From the NCBI GenBank assembly GCA_045114235.1, contig JBGUKB010000095.1:1-28261 (forward strand): a DNA stretch of 28,261 bases, given 5' to 3'. The notes under the pieces are model-generated. The model was not told the DNA's origin, searched no databases, and saw only the letters and a list, made by a program, of their open reading frames with translations. A program made the translations under genes and the position numbers. Source of the stretch: UBA1732 sp045114235. GTDB lineage: Bacteria > Verrucomicrobiota > Lentisphaeria > Victivallales > UBA1829. Shown here piece by piece: positions 15,180 through 23,564 of the stretch (position 1 is its first letter; each line of letters opens with the position of its first letter).

Positions 15180-15578
15180 CAAACGGTTTCCGGGAGGCAT
15201 CGGCACGGACGCGGAGTCATCCCTGTATTTTCCTCCCGGCATCTTCTTTCCGGCATCTTCGGACGGACCGGGGAGCGCTGTTTTAAGTCCTTATTATTTG
15301 CTTTTTTTTGATTTTCTTTTTATTTTCTTTTCAACTATTTGCCAATCAGAGAAATATTTTTTTTGAACCTCTTCTTTCTAGCACCTCATTTCTTTGCAAC
15401 CATCGAAAAAGAACCCGTTTTTCACGCTTTTTGCAAAAAAAGCCCCCAATATATGAAGAGGTCTTTTTTTGAGTCGTGCGTGTGACAGACACGGCAGTTT
15501 CCGGGAAAGCCTCCGTCCGCCTTTCAGATGAACCCTCCACGCATCCAGGGAATGCAGCAACCATAGAAGGAAATGTCC
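15180..15578. other. Intergenic region upstream of the sigma factor
   Basis: The first part has an inverted repeat CCGGGAGG/CCTCCCGG (15190-15197 with 15232-15239) with a long loop, and a direct repeat of CCGGCATCTTC starting near 15236; neither is a convincing terminator. The middle (about 15,290-15,460) is very T-rich. AT-rich -10-like sequences occur near 15,449-15,455, but no well-spaced promoter stands out. The last 100 bases are the leader of the sigma gene. No gene is supported. Confidence 0.5.
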
Positions 15579-16781
15579 ATGAAAAGAACCGCAAGATCCT
15601 TTGCCCCGTCCGCCAGGCCCGCTTTCCAGGTCACGATCACGACCGTTTCGGAAGCCCCGGCCCTGACGCCCGTATTCGCTCCCCTGCCCCGTCCGGCGGA
15701 AGCAAAGGAAACGGTCCCCGCCGCCCGCCGCAAATCCGTGTTCCGCACCGTCAAAAAGTCCGTGCTGAAAGTCACGGTCGACGCTCCCGGCGCAGTCCAG
15801 CTCAAGGCGAAGGCCGCGCAGGCGGAGTCCGAGGATGAAGACGACGTTTCCGCGATCGACCTCAGCAAGTTCATGACCGGCGGGACCAGGGACCCGAAGC
15901 TCGACAAGAAGAACGCGAAAGCCGCCGCGAAACAGGGCTTCGTCGCGAAGACCGACTCGATGAAGCTGTACATGAACGAAGTCGGGCAGATACCGCTGAT
16001 CTCCCCCGAACAGGAAAAAGTCCTCGCCGCGCAGATCCACGGCGAAAACCGCGCCCTGCACGATGAAGCCTGCGCCACGCTCATCAAGGCGAATCTGCGC
16101 CTGGTCGTGAAGATCGCCCACGATTTCAAGGGATTCGGGCTCCCGCTCTGCGACCTGATCTCCGAGGGCAACCTCGGGCTCGTGCGCGCGGTCGAGAAAT
16201 TCGATCCCGCCAAGGGCGCGAAGTTCAGCTCCTACGCCGCCTGGTGGATCAAGCAGTCCATGCGCCGCGCCCTCGCCAACCAGGCGAGCGTGATCCGCAT
16301 CCCGGTGCAGTCCGCGGGCAAGATCAACAAGATCAAGCTGGCGAACATGAAGCTGACCGAACAGCTCGGCCGCGCCCCCACGGACAACGAGCTCGCCGAC
16401 AACCTCTCCCTCAGCGAACGCACCGTCGCCGCGCTCCGTCTCTCCGACCTGAAGACCATCTCGCTCCACGCCCCCATCCAGCAGGGCGAGGACGGCAGTT
16501 TCGAGGACGTCATCTCCGACCGCAACGCCATGATGCCCGACCGCATCGTCGGCGACGAGGAATCCGTGCAGCGCCTCTTCTCGCTCCTCGGCGAGCTCGA
16601 CGCCCGCGAACGCCAGATCATTCAGCTCCGGTTCGGGCTCGACGGACGCCGCCCGAAAACGCTGGAGGAAGTCAGCCAGATGATCCATCGCACGCGCGAA
16701 CGCGTCCGCCAGCTCCAGAACCAGGCGCTCGCGAAACTCCGCGCGAAACTCGCCGACGAAGTCGAGGCGATGGACCGCTGA
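15579..16781 (+). CDS. Sigma-70 family RNA polymerase sigma factor (group 1/2-like)
   Basis: 400 residues. After a non-standard N-terminus of about 110 residues rich in Ala, Lys, Pro and Val come regions 1.2 to 4. Region 1.2 has SMKLYMNEVGQIPLIS. Region 2 has IKANLRLVVKIAHDF, DLISEGNLGLVRAVEKFD and the core-binding/melting motif FSSYAAWWIKQSMRRA. Region 3 has IRIPVQSAGKINKIK. Region 4 has DARERQIIQLRFGLDG and the -35-binding helix TLEEVSQMIHRTRERVRQLQ. Sequence and length are between RpoD and RpoS-type factors, and region 1.1 is not recognisable. The ATG at 15579 is favoured over 15573 because AAGGA is seven bases upstream. It is followed by a strong terminator. Confidence 0.9.
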   Translation: MKRTARSFAPSARPAFQVTITTVSEAPALTPVFAPLPRPAEAKETVPAARRKSVFRTVKKSVLKVTVDAPGAVQLKAKAAQAESEDEDDVSAIDLSKFMTGGTRDPKLDKKNAKAAAKQGFVAKTDSMKLYMNEVGQIPLISPEQEKVLAAQIHGENRALHDEACATLIKANLRLVVKIAHDFKGFGLPLCDLISEGNLGLVRAVEKFDPAKGAKFSSYAAWWIKQSMRRALANQASVIRIPVQSAGKINKIKLANMKLTEQLGRAPTDNELADNLSLSERTVAALRLSDLKTISLHAPIQQGEDGSFEDVISDRNAMMPDRIVGDEESVQRLFSLLGELDARERQIIQLRFGLDGRRPKTLEEVSQMIHRTRERVRQLQNQALAKLRAKLADEVEAMDR

Positions 16782-16820
16782 GCTCCGCCCCGAACGGATA
16801 TCCGCTCCGCTTTTTGCCGA

Positions 16821-16854
16821 ACTGCCCATCCGCGATCGGACGGGCAGTTTTTTT
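16821..16854 (+). terminator. Intrinsic terminator after the sigma factor
   Basis: ACTGCCCATCCG (16821-16832) pairs with CGGACGGGCAGT (16837-16848) around a CGAT loop with one mismatch, followed by a run of seven T. The converging Sel1 gene ends a few bases beyond, so it may serve only the plus strand. Confidence 0.9.
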
Positions 16855-16866
16855 ATCGGGACGATC

Positions 16867-18279
16867 CTATTTCCCGTGGGCGTCCAGGAATGATTGGGCG
16901 TCCGGGTCGCCCTGTTCGGCGGCGGCGCGAAGCCACCGGACGCCCTCCGCCTCGTCCTTTTTCACGCCCCTCCCCTCGAAATACGCCAGACCGAGCAGAG
17001 CCTTTCCCTTCATGTAGCCCTGTTCGGCGGCGGCGCGAAGCCACCGGACGCCCTCCGCCTCATCCTTTTCCACGCCAACGCCTTTCATACAGAATCTGCC
17101 GAGCTGACATTGCGCCTTGGGATCGCCCTGCTCGGCAGCAGCGCGGTAGTTCTTCGCGGCGAGCACAAACCATTTGTCCGCTTCAGCGGGGTCCTTCGGC
17201 ACGCCGAGACCGTCGCGGTACAGCCCGGCGAGGTCATGCTGGGCGCGCGGATCGCCCTGTTTCGCCGCCTTGTACAGTGTTTCAGCGGCTTTCCGGTACC
17301 ACGCGTCCGACTCCGCCTTGTCTTTCCCCTCGAAAACGAAGCCGAGGAAGCGCATCGCGAACGGGTTCCCCTGCTCCGCGGACCTGCGAAGCCATGCGAT
17401 CCCGTCGTCGGACTCGCCGAACTCGGTGATCGCGGTCTCGCCCACCCGATATTGCGACTCCGCATGGCCGAGTTTCGCGGCTTTCCCCCAGCAGAAGAGC
17501 GCCTTCTCCATGTCGCGTTCCGTGCCGACCGCCTGTTCGCAACACACGCCGAGCCGGTACAGCGCGTCCGGGTCGTCCTGTTTCCCGGCCTCGTAAAACC
17601 ATCGGAACGCCGCATCCCAGTCCTCGTCCGCGCCCGTGCCGTCGTAACAGCACACGCCGAGCATGTATTTCGCCTTAGCGCTGCCCTTTCCGGCGGCCTT
17701 CCTGAACTTCAGCACGGCGGCATCGTAATCCTTCGCGATGTACGCCGTCATGCCCTTCGAACAGATCGCGGCGGCTTCGGCCTCCTCTTTTTCCTTGTCG
17801 GCAAGCATGGAGCCATACCAGATGAGGGCGGCGGCTGGCAGGAAGATAATACACATCAGCACATTGTATTTCAACGGGATTCCGTGACGTATCCGTTTCC
17901 CCTCACGACTTGCAGACGAATCACCGTCGCCGACATCATCCGTTTCCGGTTCCGGCTGAGGCAAAACGGCGACTTCATACGGATCGACCGTCCGAACGGA
18001 TTCTTCCTTCGGCATCGAATCACTGTCTTCTCCGGATTTTCTTTTCTCCATCCAGGCGTTTTTGCTGAGGTTCCACAATCCGACAAGGACGCCCCATGCG
18101 ATCACGGAAAGTATGACAAGGAGGACGCCCCCGATCAGCCAGCCCAACACCCCGATCGTGTTATGAAACAGCAATTCATGGCAAACATAGCCGCCCCAGC
18201 TGAAAAAGAAGGCTGCGACCGCCAGGAATCCGAGCATTGCCATGCAGTTGTCAAACGAGGTCTTCAGATTCAGCTTCAT
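16867..18279 (-). CDS. Membrane protein with Sel1-like repeats
   Basis: 470 residues. Two hydrophobic helices near the N-terminus (about 13-30 and 42-65), an acidic loop, a third helix (about 139-160), then Sel1-type repeats to the C-terminus, each about 36 residues with patterns such as AAEQGDPKAQCQLGRFC and AVLKFRKAAGKG. Sel1/TPR-like solenoids mediate protein-protein contact; no enzyme motif is present. I chose the ATG at 18279; the frame stays open to a TTG at 18315. The last two repeats are almost identical in DNA (16909-16968 and 17017-17076, two differences in 60 bases), indicating a recent duplication of a 108-base unit. It lies 45 bases after the TPR gene and probably forms an operon with it. 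Confidence 0.8.
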   Translation of the reverse strand: MKLNLKTSFDNCMAMLGFLAVAAFFFSWGGYVCHELLFHNTIGVLGWLIGGVLLVILSVIAWGVLVGLWNLSKNAWMEKRKSGEDSDSMPKEESVRTVDPYEVAVLPQPEPETDDVGDGDSSASREGKRIRHGIPLKYNVLMCIIFLPAAALIWYGSMLADKEKEEAEAAAICSKGMTAYIAKDYDAAVLKFRKAAGKGSAKAKYMLGVCCYDGTGADEDWDAAFRWFYEAGKQDDPDALYRLGVCCEQAVGTERDMEKALFCWGKAAKLGHAESQYRVGETAITEFGESDDGIAWLRRSAEQGNPFAMRFLGFVFEGKDKAESDAWYRKAAETLYKAAKQGDPRAQHDLAGLYRDGLGVPKDPAEADKWFVLAAKNYRAAAEQGDPKAQCQLGRFCMKGVGVEKDEAEGVRWLRAAAEQGYMKGKALLGLAYFEGRGVKKDEAEGVRWLRAAAEQGDPDAQSFLDAHGK

Positions 18280-18324
18280 TCGTCCGCTCGCCTTTCCTGT
18301 GCAGGATCCTGTCAAAAGGGGTTT

Positions 18325-20622
18325 TCAGGCGGACTGCCGTTCGGAATTCTGAGCTTCCTTTGCCTTTTTGAGCTCCTGCTCAGCACGCGTCCTGAATTCC
18401 AGAAACGCGGGATCGTCGGGGAAGATGGTCAGATAGTGCTTGGCGCGGTCGAGCGCACGCTGGAATTGACCTTTTTCCATATCCTCCCGGACACAATGGA
18501 GCATGATGTCCGTCCAAAGCTCCCTGAGCTCATCCGGCAGTTCGACTTTGCGGTTCGGTATTCTGAGGGCTTTTTCCGCGTCCTGATACTGCCCGTTCGC
18601 CGCGAGCATCTTCGCGTAGACGAACTGGCCGAGCCGGTCGTCCTGATTCGTTTCCCACACCTGTTTCGCATAGGAAAGGGCTTCCGCCTTCATCCCTTTT
18701 GCCAGATAGGCCTCGGCGATATTGGCGAGGACCATTCCCTTTTCGGGATGGTTGTCGACCATCGCGAGGAAACGCGAAAGCGCCTGGTCCAGCAGGTCGT
18801 ATTGCAGGAACAGACTTGCCGCGCGGAACGCGAAGTCCGGGTGATCCGTTTTTGCCGTTTCGAGCAGGGCGAGCGCCTCGTCCTTCCTCTCCTGAAGCAG
18901 CAGTTCCTCCGCCCGGAAGAACGGAGCCAGCACCTTCAGGTCCGGCTTGGATGAAACATCCAGGCGGTCCGCCATCTTTGACAGCTCATCCCTGCGTTCG
19001 TGGTCAATGCAGAACCTGAGATAACGGTACAGGACTCCCTGATTCATTTCGGTATTGTCGACCACGGCGGTGAATTCCTTCGTCGCATCGTCAACTTTTC
19101 CCGTAAGATCCAGCGCGAGCATGTGCAGGAGATCGAGCGTGATGGAGTGTTCTTTCTTTTCCAGAGCATAGAATCGTTCGGTATATTCCAGACACTTTTC
19201 CGGATTGCCGTTGAAAAGTTCGTATTCGGCGGCCGCCTGAAGAAGATACGGATCCTCCGGAAATGCCTCGAGGTATTCCTCAAGGATCTGCCGGGTCAGC
19301 ACATTCCTGTTCCGCAGGTCGGAAATCAGGACGTGCATCAATAACGGATCCTTTATATTGCGGCCCGGAATAAGCCGGGCAAGTTTGATGAACCGGGGAT
19401 CACCGGCTAGTTCCGGGCTCACCTGGAGCTTGTTCCCCAGATAGAGGCGGACCGCGGAACGGGCCCGTTCCCGCAGATCGTAGAACAGCGGTTTTGCCAT
19501 GATCGTTTCGAAGATGCCGACGACTTTTTCCACATTGTCGTTGTTGAGCGCGATCTGGAGATTCATCAGGTTTGCGAGATCCGTCCGTACGGCGCCGCCG
19601 ACTTCCATCATGTGTTTGACGAAATCGTCGTCGCCCCGGGCGAAATCGTACAGCGCCTCGAAATAAGCCGTCTGCATCCTGTATCTCTGTCCGAGGGAAC
19701 GGAAATGTTCGATCAGAGGTTTCAGTTTCTCCGGCTGCCCGCTGTACACGCAGCTGTCCGCATAAAGAATGGAAAGCGGAACACTTTCGATATCTGCCAG
19801 ATAGGGTTCGGTGACCGCGATCACGGCGCCGAATCCCATGTGGGAATAATAGAAATCGACCAGAAACGGAGTCGCGACATACCGGTTCAGTTCGGCCGCC
19901 TGCCTCAGCAGCGTTTCCTTCTGTTTCAGGGCGGTTGCGGCATCCTCTCCTGAAACGGCAAGCGTCGTGGCACGGTACAGGATGGATTCCAGCCGGACGA
20001 AAGGATCGTCCGACTTGATACCGTCGTCTATAAAATTCCTGCGCTCGACATCGGAAAGTTTGTCGAATGTAACAACATATTCCGCAAGCCGGCCGAGATC
20101 ATCCTTCCTGAATGCCTCCGGGTCTGCCTTGCACATCTCCTCATAATACTTTTTCGCCTCCCTGACACGGTTCGTCATGACCGCGCAGATGAGGTACCGC
20201 AGCTTGTCCTTCGCAGACAGCTCCGCATTCAAGATGATCTTTCGGCTCAGGGATGAATAAAGATTCTGGAAATCGCGGGCATTCATGGCGCACACGGCGT
20301 AATTGTCCCAGTACTCCGGCTTCAGCGGATTCAGCGTACTGGCCCGATGCCAGCAGCGCATCTCCTCGCCTGTGTTGCCGAAATGACGGTAGACCTGTGC
20401 CAAACGGACGTAATCCTCTTCGCTGTCGGGATCCAGTCCGACGTATTCGTTCAGAAGCTTTTCCGCCTTCTTCCAGTCCTCCGAGGCAAAGGCTGTCCTC
20501 GCCTCCGCACGCAGATGGCTCCGGCGCATCGACTTGATCCCGAAATACCCGAGAGCCCCCAGGCATGCGAGCAGAATGACCGATACAAGGATACTGACCA
20601 GTATGATTTTTGTCTTTTTCAT
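18325..20622 (-). CDS. Membrane-anchored TPR-repeat protein
   Basis: 765 residues. The N-terminus MKKTKIILVS leads into one transmembrane helix (about 5-28), then the basic stretch KSMRRSH and a long helical-repeat domain. TPR units are clear near the N-terminus (AFASEDWKKAEKLLNEYVGLDPDSEEDYVRLAQVY, followed by WHRASTLNPLKPEYWDNYAV) and near the C-terminus (LANIAEAYLAKGMKAEALSYAK, then FQRALDRAKHYLTIFPDDPA). Anchored TPR proteins of this size are common in PVC bacteria, sometimes near exosortase or polysaccharide genes. The specific function is not known. It is transcribed ahead of the Sel1 gene; a terminator for the gene further upstream lies at 20681-20713. Confidence 0.8.
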   Translation of the reverse strand: MKKTKIILVSILVSVILLACLGALGYFGIKSMRRSHLRAEARTAFASEDWKKAEKLLNEYVGLDPDSEEDYVRLAQVYRHFGNTGEEMRCWHRASTLNPLKPEYWDNYAVCAMNARDFQNLYSSLSRKIILNAELSAKDKLRYLICAVMTNRVREAKKYYEEMCKADPEAFRKDDLGRLAEYVVTFDKLSDVERRNFIDDGIKSDDPFVRLESILYRATTLAVSGEDAATALKQKETLLRQAAELNRYVATPFLVDFYYSHMGFGAVIAVTEPYLADIESVPLSILYADSCVYSGQPEKLKPLIEHFRSLGQRYRMQTAYFEALYDFARGDDDFVKHMMEVGGAVRTDLANLMNLQIALNNDNVEKVVGIFETIMAKPLFYDLRERARSAVRLYLGNKLQVSPELAGDPRFIKLARLIPGRNIKDPLLMHVLISDLRNRNVLTRQILEEYLEAFPEDPYLLQAAAEYELFNGNPEKCLEYTERFYALEKKEHSITLDLLHMLALDLTGKVDDATKEFTAVVDNTEMNQGVLYRYLRFCIDHERRDELSKMADRLDVSSKPDLKVLAPFFRAEELLLQERKDEALALLETAKTDHPDFAFRAASLFLQYDLLDQALSRFLAMVDNHPEKGMVLANIAEAYLAKGMKAEALSYAKQVWETNQDDRLGQFVYAKMLAANGQYQDAEKALRIPNRKVELPDELRELWTDIMLHCVREDMEKGQFQRALDRAKHYLTIFPDDPAFLEFRTRAEQELKKAKEAQNSERQSA

Positions 20623-20680
20623 TTTTTCCGGGACCGCATCGCGAAGTCGTCTTCCCGACGCCTGGTTGGCTGTGGTTCAC

Positions 20681-20713
20681 AAAAAAAGCCCCGGTCAGTT
20701 TCCCAACCGGGGC
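20681..20713 (-). terminator. Intrinsic terminator of the sorting-signal protein gene
   Basis: On the minus strand GCCCCGGT (20706-20713) pairs with ACCGGGGC (20688-20695) around a ten-base loop and is followed by seven T (20681-20687). It lies 48 bases beyond the stop of the gene at 20761-21867. Confidence 0.88.
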
Positions 20714-20760
20714 GGATTTCATCGATAACCGTTCTATGAAATGTGTACACCCGAGATGAT

Positions 20761-21867
20761 TTAGGCAACCGTGGATTTTCTGCGGCGGATATACCAGAAT
20801 CCGAGACCGAAGAGTCCGGCGATCAAAGCGATCTGAAGTCCGCCGGGGAGCGGGCCACCGACAGAACCGCCGCCGTTGCCGCCGCCACCGTTGCCGCCGC
20901 CGACATCGGTTCCAAGACCCGTGGCATAGATGCCGAAAGCAACTGCCGCTTCGGCAACGCCACCGGGAATAAGCTGCGAAAGCGGCATGGCTTTGGCGGA
21001 AGCCGCATCCCTTGCGGCGTCCGTGGCGAACGGGGTATAACCGGCGTTTGACAAATTCGTGTCCTCGAAATAGTAGCTGTCCACCATGTCATCGATTTCG
21101 ATCGGAGCAACCACATACCCGCCGTCGCCAAAACCGCCTTGCATGGTCGCAATATATTTATACTCGGTAGTATCAAATGGCACATACTCGCCGCCATCAA
21201 GACTGGAATAAGAGAAGACCTCGCCGCCCTCCGAATTCTTCATATACACCTCGATGACGGCGCCTTTGTCGAAGGTCCCAAGCGAATATTTGTAACGGGT
21301 AACGTCTTTTCCGTTCTCATTCGTGACGGTATCGATCGGCGTCACATTTCCGGAAAGCTTGGTGTTGTCTTCGGGGTCGAAAACGTCAAATTGCTTTAAT
21401 TCACCGGCAACATACTTTCCGGCGTCCGCATCCCACTCCAGCGTGCGATAACCGTACTGCGTGATATCCATATTGAAAAGGGCATTGGTGTTCGAATTGA
21501 AGGACATGGTATCGGCATTCAATTCCGAAACGAAGTCGGTCAAATAAAGCTGAACATCATCTTTGCCGACCTCGATGCGGAAGAAGTTATTATTCGCACC
21601 CGCGGAATTAAGGCTGGTACTCCAATTGGTTTGTCTCACGACTCTGAAATCTTCTTCGATTTGATTCGTTTCGGAATTCACAGAACCATAACCGAAATAG
21701 TCACTGTCGGAGTAGGGATTGTATTGACCCGCGCCAATATCGATCGTCACGGTTGACTTCTCGGCGGGATGGTCGGGATTCTGATAATAGTCATAATAGA
21801 AATTTGCGGAAGCGGTCGTGGCCGCGCCGAGGAGCGCGAGGGTGAGGATGGGAAGAAGATGTTTCAT
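20761..21867 (-). CDS. Secreted protein with PEP-CTERM-like (exosortase) sorting signal
   Basis: 368 residues. The signal peptide is MKHLLPILTLALLGAATTASA. A large, Asp/Asn/Tyr-rich extracellular domain of unrecognised fold follows, then a Gly-rich linker (GGGNGGGG). The C-terminal signal has three parts: a short motif PLPGG, a hydrophobic helix (LQIALIAGLFGLGFWYI) and a basic end (RRRKSTVA). This is the architecture of PEP-CTERM/VPDSG-CTERM-type proteins, which exosortase cleaves and anchors; the exact motif differs from canonical PEP. The internal DNA is less GC-rich than the neighbours. A separate promoter and a strong terminator make it a single-gene unit. The substrate or structural role is unknown. 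Confidence 0.8.
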   Translation of the reverse strand: MKHLLPILTLALLGAATTASANFYYDYYQNPDHPAEKSTVTIDIGAGQYNPYSDSDYFGYGSVNSETNQIEEDFRVVRQTNWSTSLNSAGANNNFFRIEVGKDDVQLYLTDFVSELNADTMSFNSNTNALFNMDITQYGYRTLEWDADAGKYVAGELKQFDVFDPEDNTKLSGNVTPIDTVTNENGKDVTRYKYSLGTFDKGAVIEVYMKNSEGGEVFSYSSLDGGEYVPFDTTEYKYIATMQGGFGDGGYVVAPIEIDDMVDSYYFEDTNLSNAGYTPFATDAARDAASAKAMPLSQLIPGGVAEAAVAFGIYATGLGTDVGGGNGGGGNGGGSVGGPLPGGLQIALIAGLFGLGFWYIRRRKSTVA

Positions 21868-21925
21868 GGTCCTGTTCTTTCTGCCCGGCCCGCCTGAGAC
21901 CGGACGGTTGTAAATTGTTCCCCCT

Positions 21926-21985
21926 CTAAAAGAACTTTTAGGGACTTTAAAATAATTTTAATACAATCAATATAGCATATCACAA
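21926..21985 (-). promoter_or_regulatory. Candidate promoter and leader hairpin of the sorting-signal protein
   Basis: On the minus strand TTGTGA (21980-21985), 16 bases, then TATTAA (21958-21963). Downstream in the leader is CTAAAAG-TT-CTTTTAG (21926-21941), a near-perfect 16-base palindrome that could be an operator or an mRNA-stabilising stem. No other promoter-like pair stands out. Confidence 0.35.
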
Positions 21986-22167
21986 CCGCGTTTCAAGTCT
22001 TTTCCCCCAAAAAAACTGTAGTATTTTCGATAGTTTCTAAGGTATTGAGCTCGAGCATGATAACAGAGGTCTTATTATCTCTTTCAGCTAGATATTATCA
22101 AAGAAAGACGATTTGAACAGCTTACCTCAAACATCGTTTTTTTGAGGTCCGGAGGAGAAACATGAAC

Positions 22168-22204
22168 CGGGCGTCCGGGGCTTGGAATGAGCCGGGGACG
22201 CCCG
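22168..22204 (-). terminator. Hairpin after serS, possible terminator
   Basis: CGGGCGTCC (22168-22176) pairs with GGACGCCCG (22196-22204), with an inner GGCT/AGCC stem. It lies 48 bases after the serS stop, but no T-run follows on the minus strand, so termination here may be factor-dependent or the stem may only stabilise the 3' end. Confidence 0.4.
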
Positions 22205-22252
22205 ATATTTGTCCGGCGTTTCAGCCGGGAGTATTTCAGTCGGCCAGTGTGC

Positions 22253-23542
22253 TTACTTCTTGTTCGGCACGAGCTTGTCGAAGCCGCAGTACGGCTTCAG
22301 CACGTCGGGGATCGTGACCGTGCCGTCGGCCTGGAGGCGGTTCTCCAGGAACGCGATCAGCATGCGCGGCGGCGCGACCACGGTGTTGTTCAGCGTGTGC
22401 GCGAAATACTTCTTGCCGTCCTTGCCGTTCACGCGGATGCGCAGGCGGCGCGCCTGGGCGTCGCCGAGCGTGGAGCAGGAGCCGACCTCGAAATACTTCT
22501 TCTGGCGCGGGGACCACGCCTCGACGTCGAGCGACTTGACCTTCAGGTCGGCGAGGTCGCCGGAGCAGCATTCGAGCGTGCGGACGGGGATGTCCATGGA
22601 GCGGAAGAAATCGACGGTGTTGTGCCAGAGGCGGTCGAACCACATCATGCTGTCCTCGGGCTTGCAGATCACGATCATTTCCTGTTTCTCGAACTGGTGG
22701 ATGCGGTACACGCCGCGTTCCTCGATGCCGTGCGCGCCTTTCTCCTTGCGGAAGCAGGGCGAATAGCTGGTGAGCGCGAGCGGGAGTGATTCCTCGGGGA
22801 GGATCTGGTCGATGAAGCGCCCGATCATGGAATGTTCGCTGGTGCCGATCAGGTACAGGTCCTCGCCTTCGATCTTGTACATCATGGAATCCATCTCGGC
22901 GAAGCTCATCACGCCGGAGACCACGTTGCTGCGGATCATGAAGGGCGGCACGCAGTAGGTGAAGCCGCGCCCGACCATGAAGTCGCGGGCGTAGGAGAGG
23001 ATGCCGGAGTGGAGGCGCGCGATGTCGCCGACGAGGTAGTAGAAGCCGTTGCCTGCCACGCGGCGGGCGCTGTCCAGGTCGATGCCGCAGAAGCTCTCCA
23101 TGATGTCCGTGTGGTACGGGATCTCGAAATCGGGCACGACGGGCTCGCCGAAGCGTTCCAGCTCGACGTTTTCCGTGTCGTTCTTGCCGATGGGCACGGA
23201 GGCGTCGATGATGTTCGGGATGACCATCATGGTCTTGAGGAGTTCTTCCTCCACGCGGACTTCCTCGGCGGAGAGTTCGTCGATGCGCGCGGCGTCGCCC
23301 GCCATTTCCGCCTTGATCTGTTCGGCCTCGTCCTTCTTCCCCTGCCCCATCAACTTGCCGATCTCCTTGGAGACGGTCTTGCGTTTGGCGCGGAGGGTCT
23401 CGACCTCGGTCTTGATCTCGCGGTTGCGCTTGTCGAGCTCCAGGACCTTGTCGACGAGCGGGAGTTTGCCGTCCTGGAATTTCTTGCGGATGTTCTCGCG
23501 GACGGCGTCCGGGTTCTCGCGTACGAATTTGATGTCAAGCAT
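22253..23542 (-). CDS. serS: Seryl-tRNA synthetase
   Basis: 429 residues, normal length. It begins MLDIKFVREN, the standard start, followed by the long two-helix coiled-coil arm that grips tRNA-Ser (about residues 30-105, Lys/Glu-rich). The class II catalytic core follows, with the TSEH serine-binding motif (LIGTSEHSMIGRF), motif 2 (CFRKEKGAHG) and motif 3 (NNTVVAPPRMLIAFLEN). It charges tRNA-Ser, and also tRNA-Sec where present, in the cytoplasm. Start supported by AGGAGAG. It lies 22 bases after the RpiB-GlyA gene, so serine interconversion and serine charging are transcribed together. Confidence 0.97.
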   Translation of the reverse strand: MLDIKFVRENPDAVRENIRKKFQDGKLPLVDKVLELDKRNREIKTEVETLRAKRKTVSKEIGKLMGQGKKDEAEQIKAEMAGDAARIDELSAEEVRVEEELLKTMMVIPNIIDASVPIGKNDTENVELERFGEPVVPDFEIPYHTDIMESFCGIDLDSARRVAGNGFYYLVGDIARLHSGILSYARDFMVGRGFTYCVPPFMIRSNVVSGVMSFAEMDSMMYKIEGEDLYLIGTSEHSMIGRFIDQILPEESLPLALTSYSPCFRKEKGAHGIEERGVYRIHQFEKQEMIVICKPEDSMMWFDRLWHNTVDFFRSMDIPVRTLECCSGDLADLKVKSLDVEAWSPRQKKYFEVGSCSTLGDAQARRLRIRVNGKDGKKYFAHTLNNTVVAPPRMLIAFLENRLQADGTVTIPDVLKPYCGFDKLVPNKK

Positions 23543-23564
23543 GTTCAGGCTCTCCTGTATGCGC

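Larger units (their letters stand above)
21868..22252. other. Intergenic region between serS and the sorting-signal gene
   Basis: It holds the promoter and leader described at 21926-21985; an AT-rich stretch; a small inverted repeat ACCTCAAA/TTTGAGGT (22124-22131 with 22141-22148); and the GC-rich hairpin after serS at 22168-22204. No open frame or RNA gene is supported. Confidence 0.5.

Noticed and set aside
16894..18954. 686-codon plus-strand frame opposite the Sel1 and TPR genes
   Set aside because: It is the shadow of high-GC minus-strand genes; the minus-strand frames show clear Sel1 and TPR repeats.
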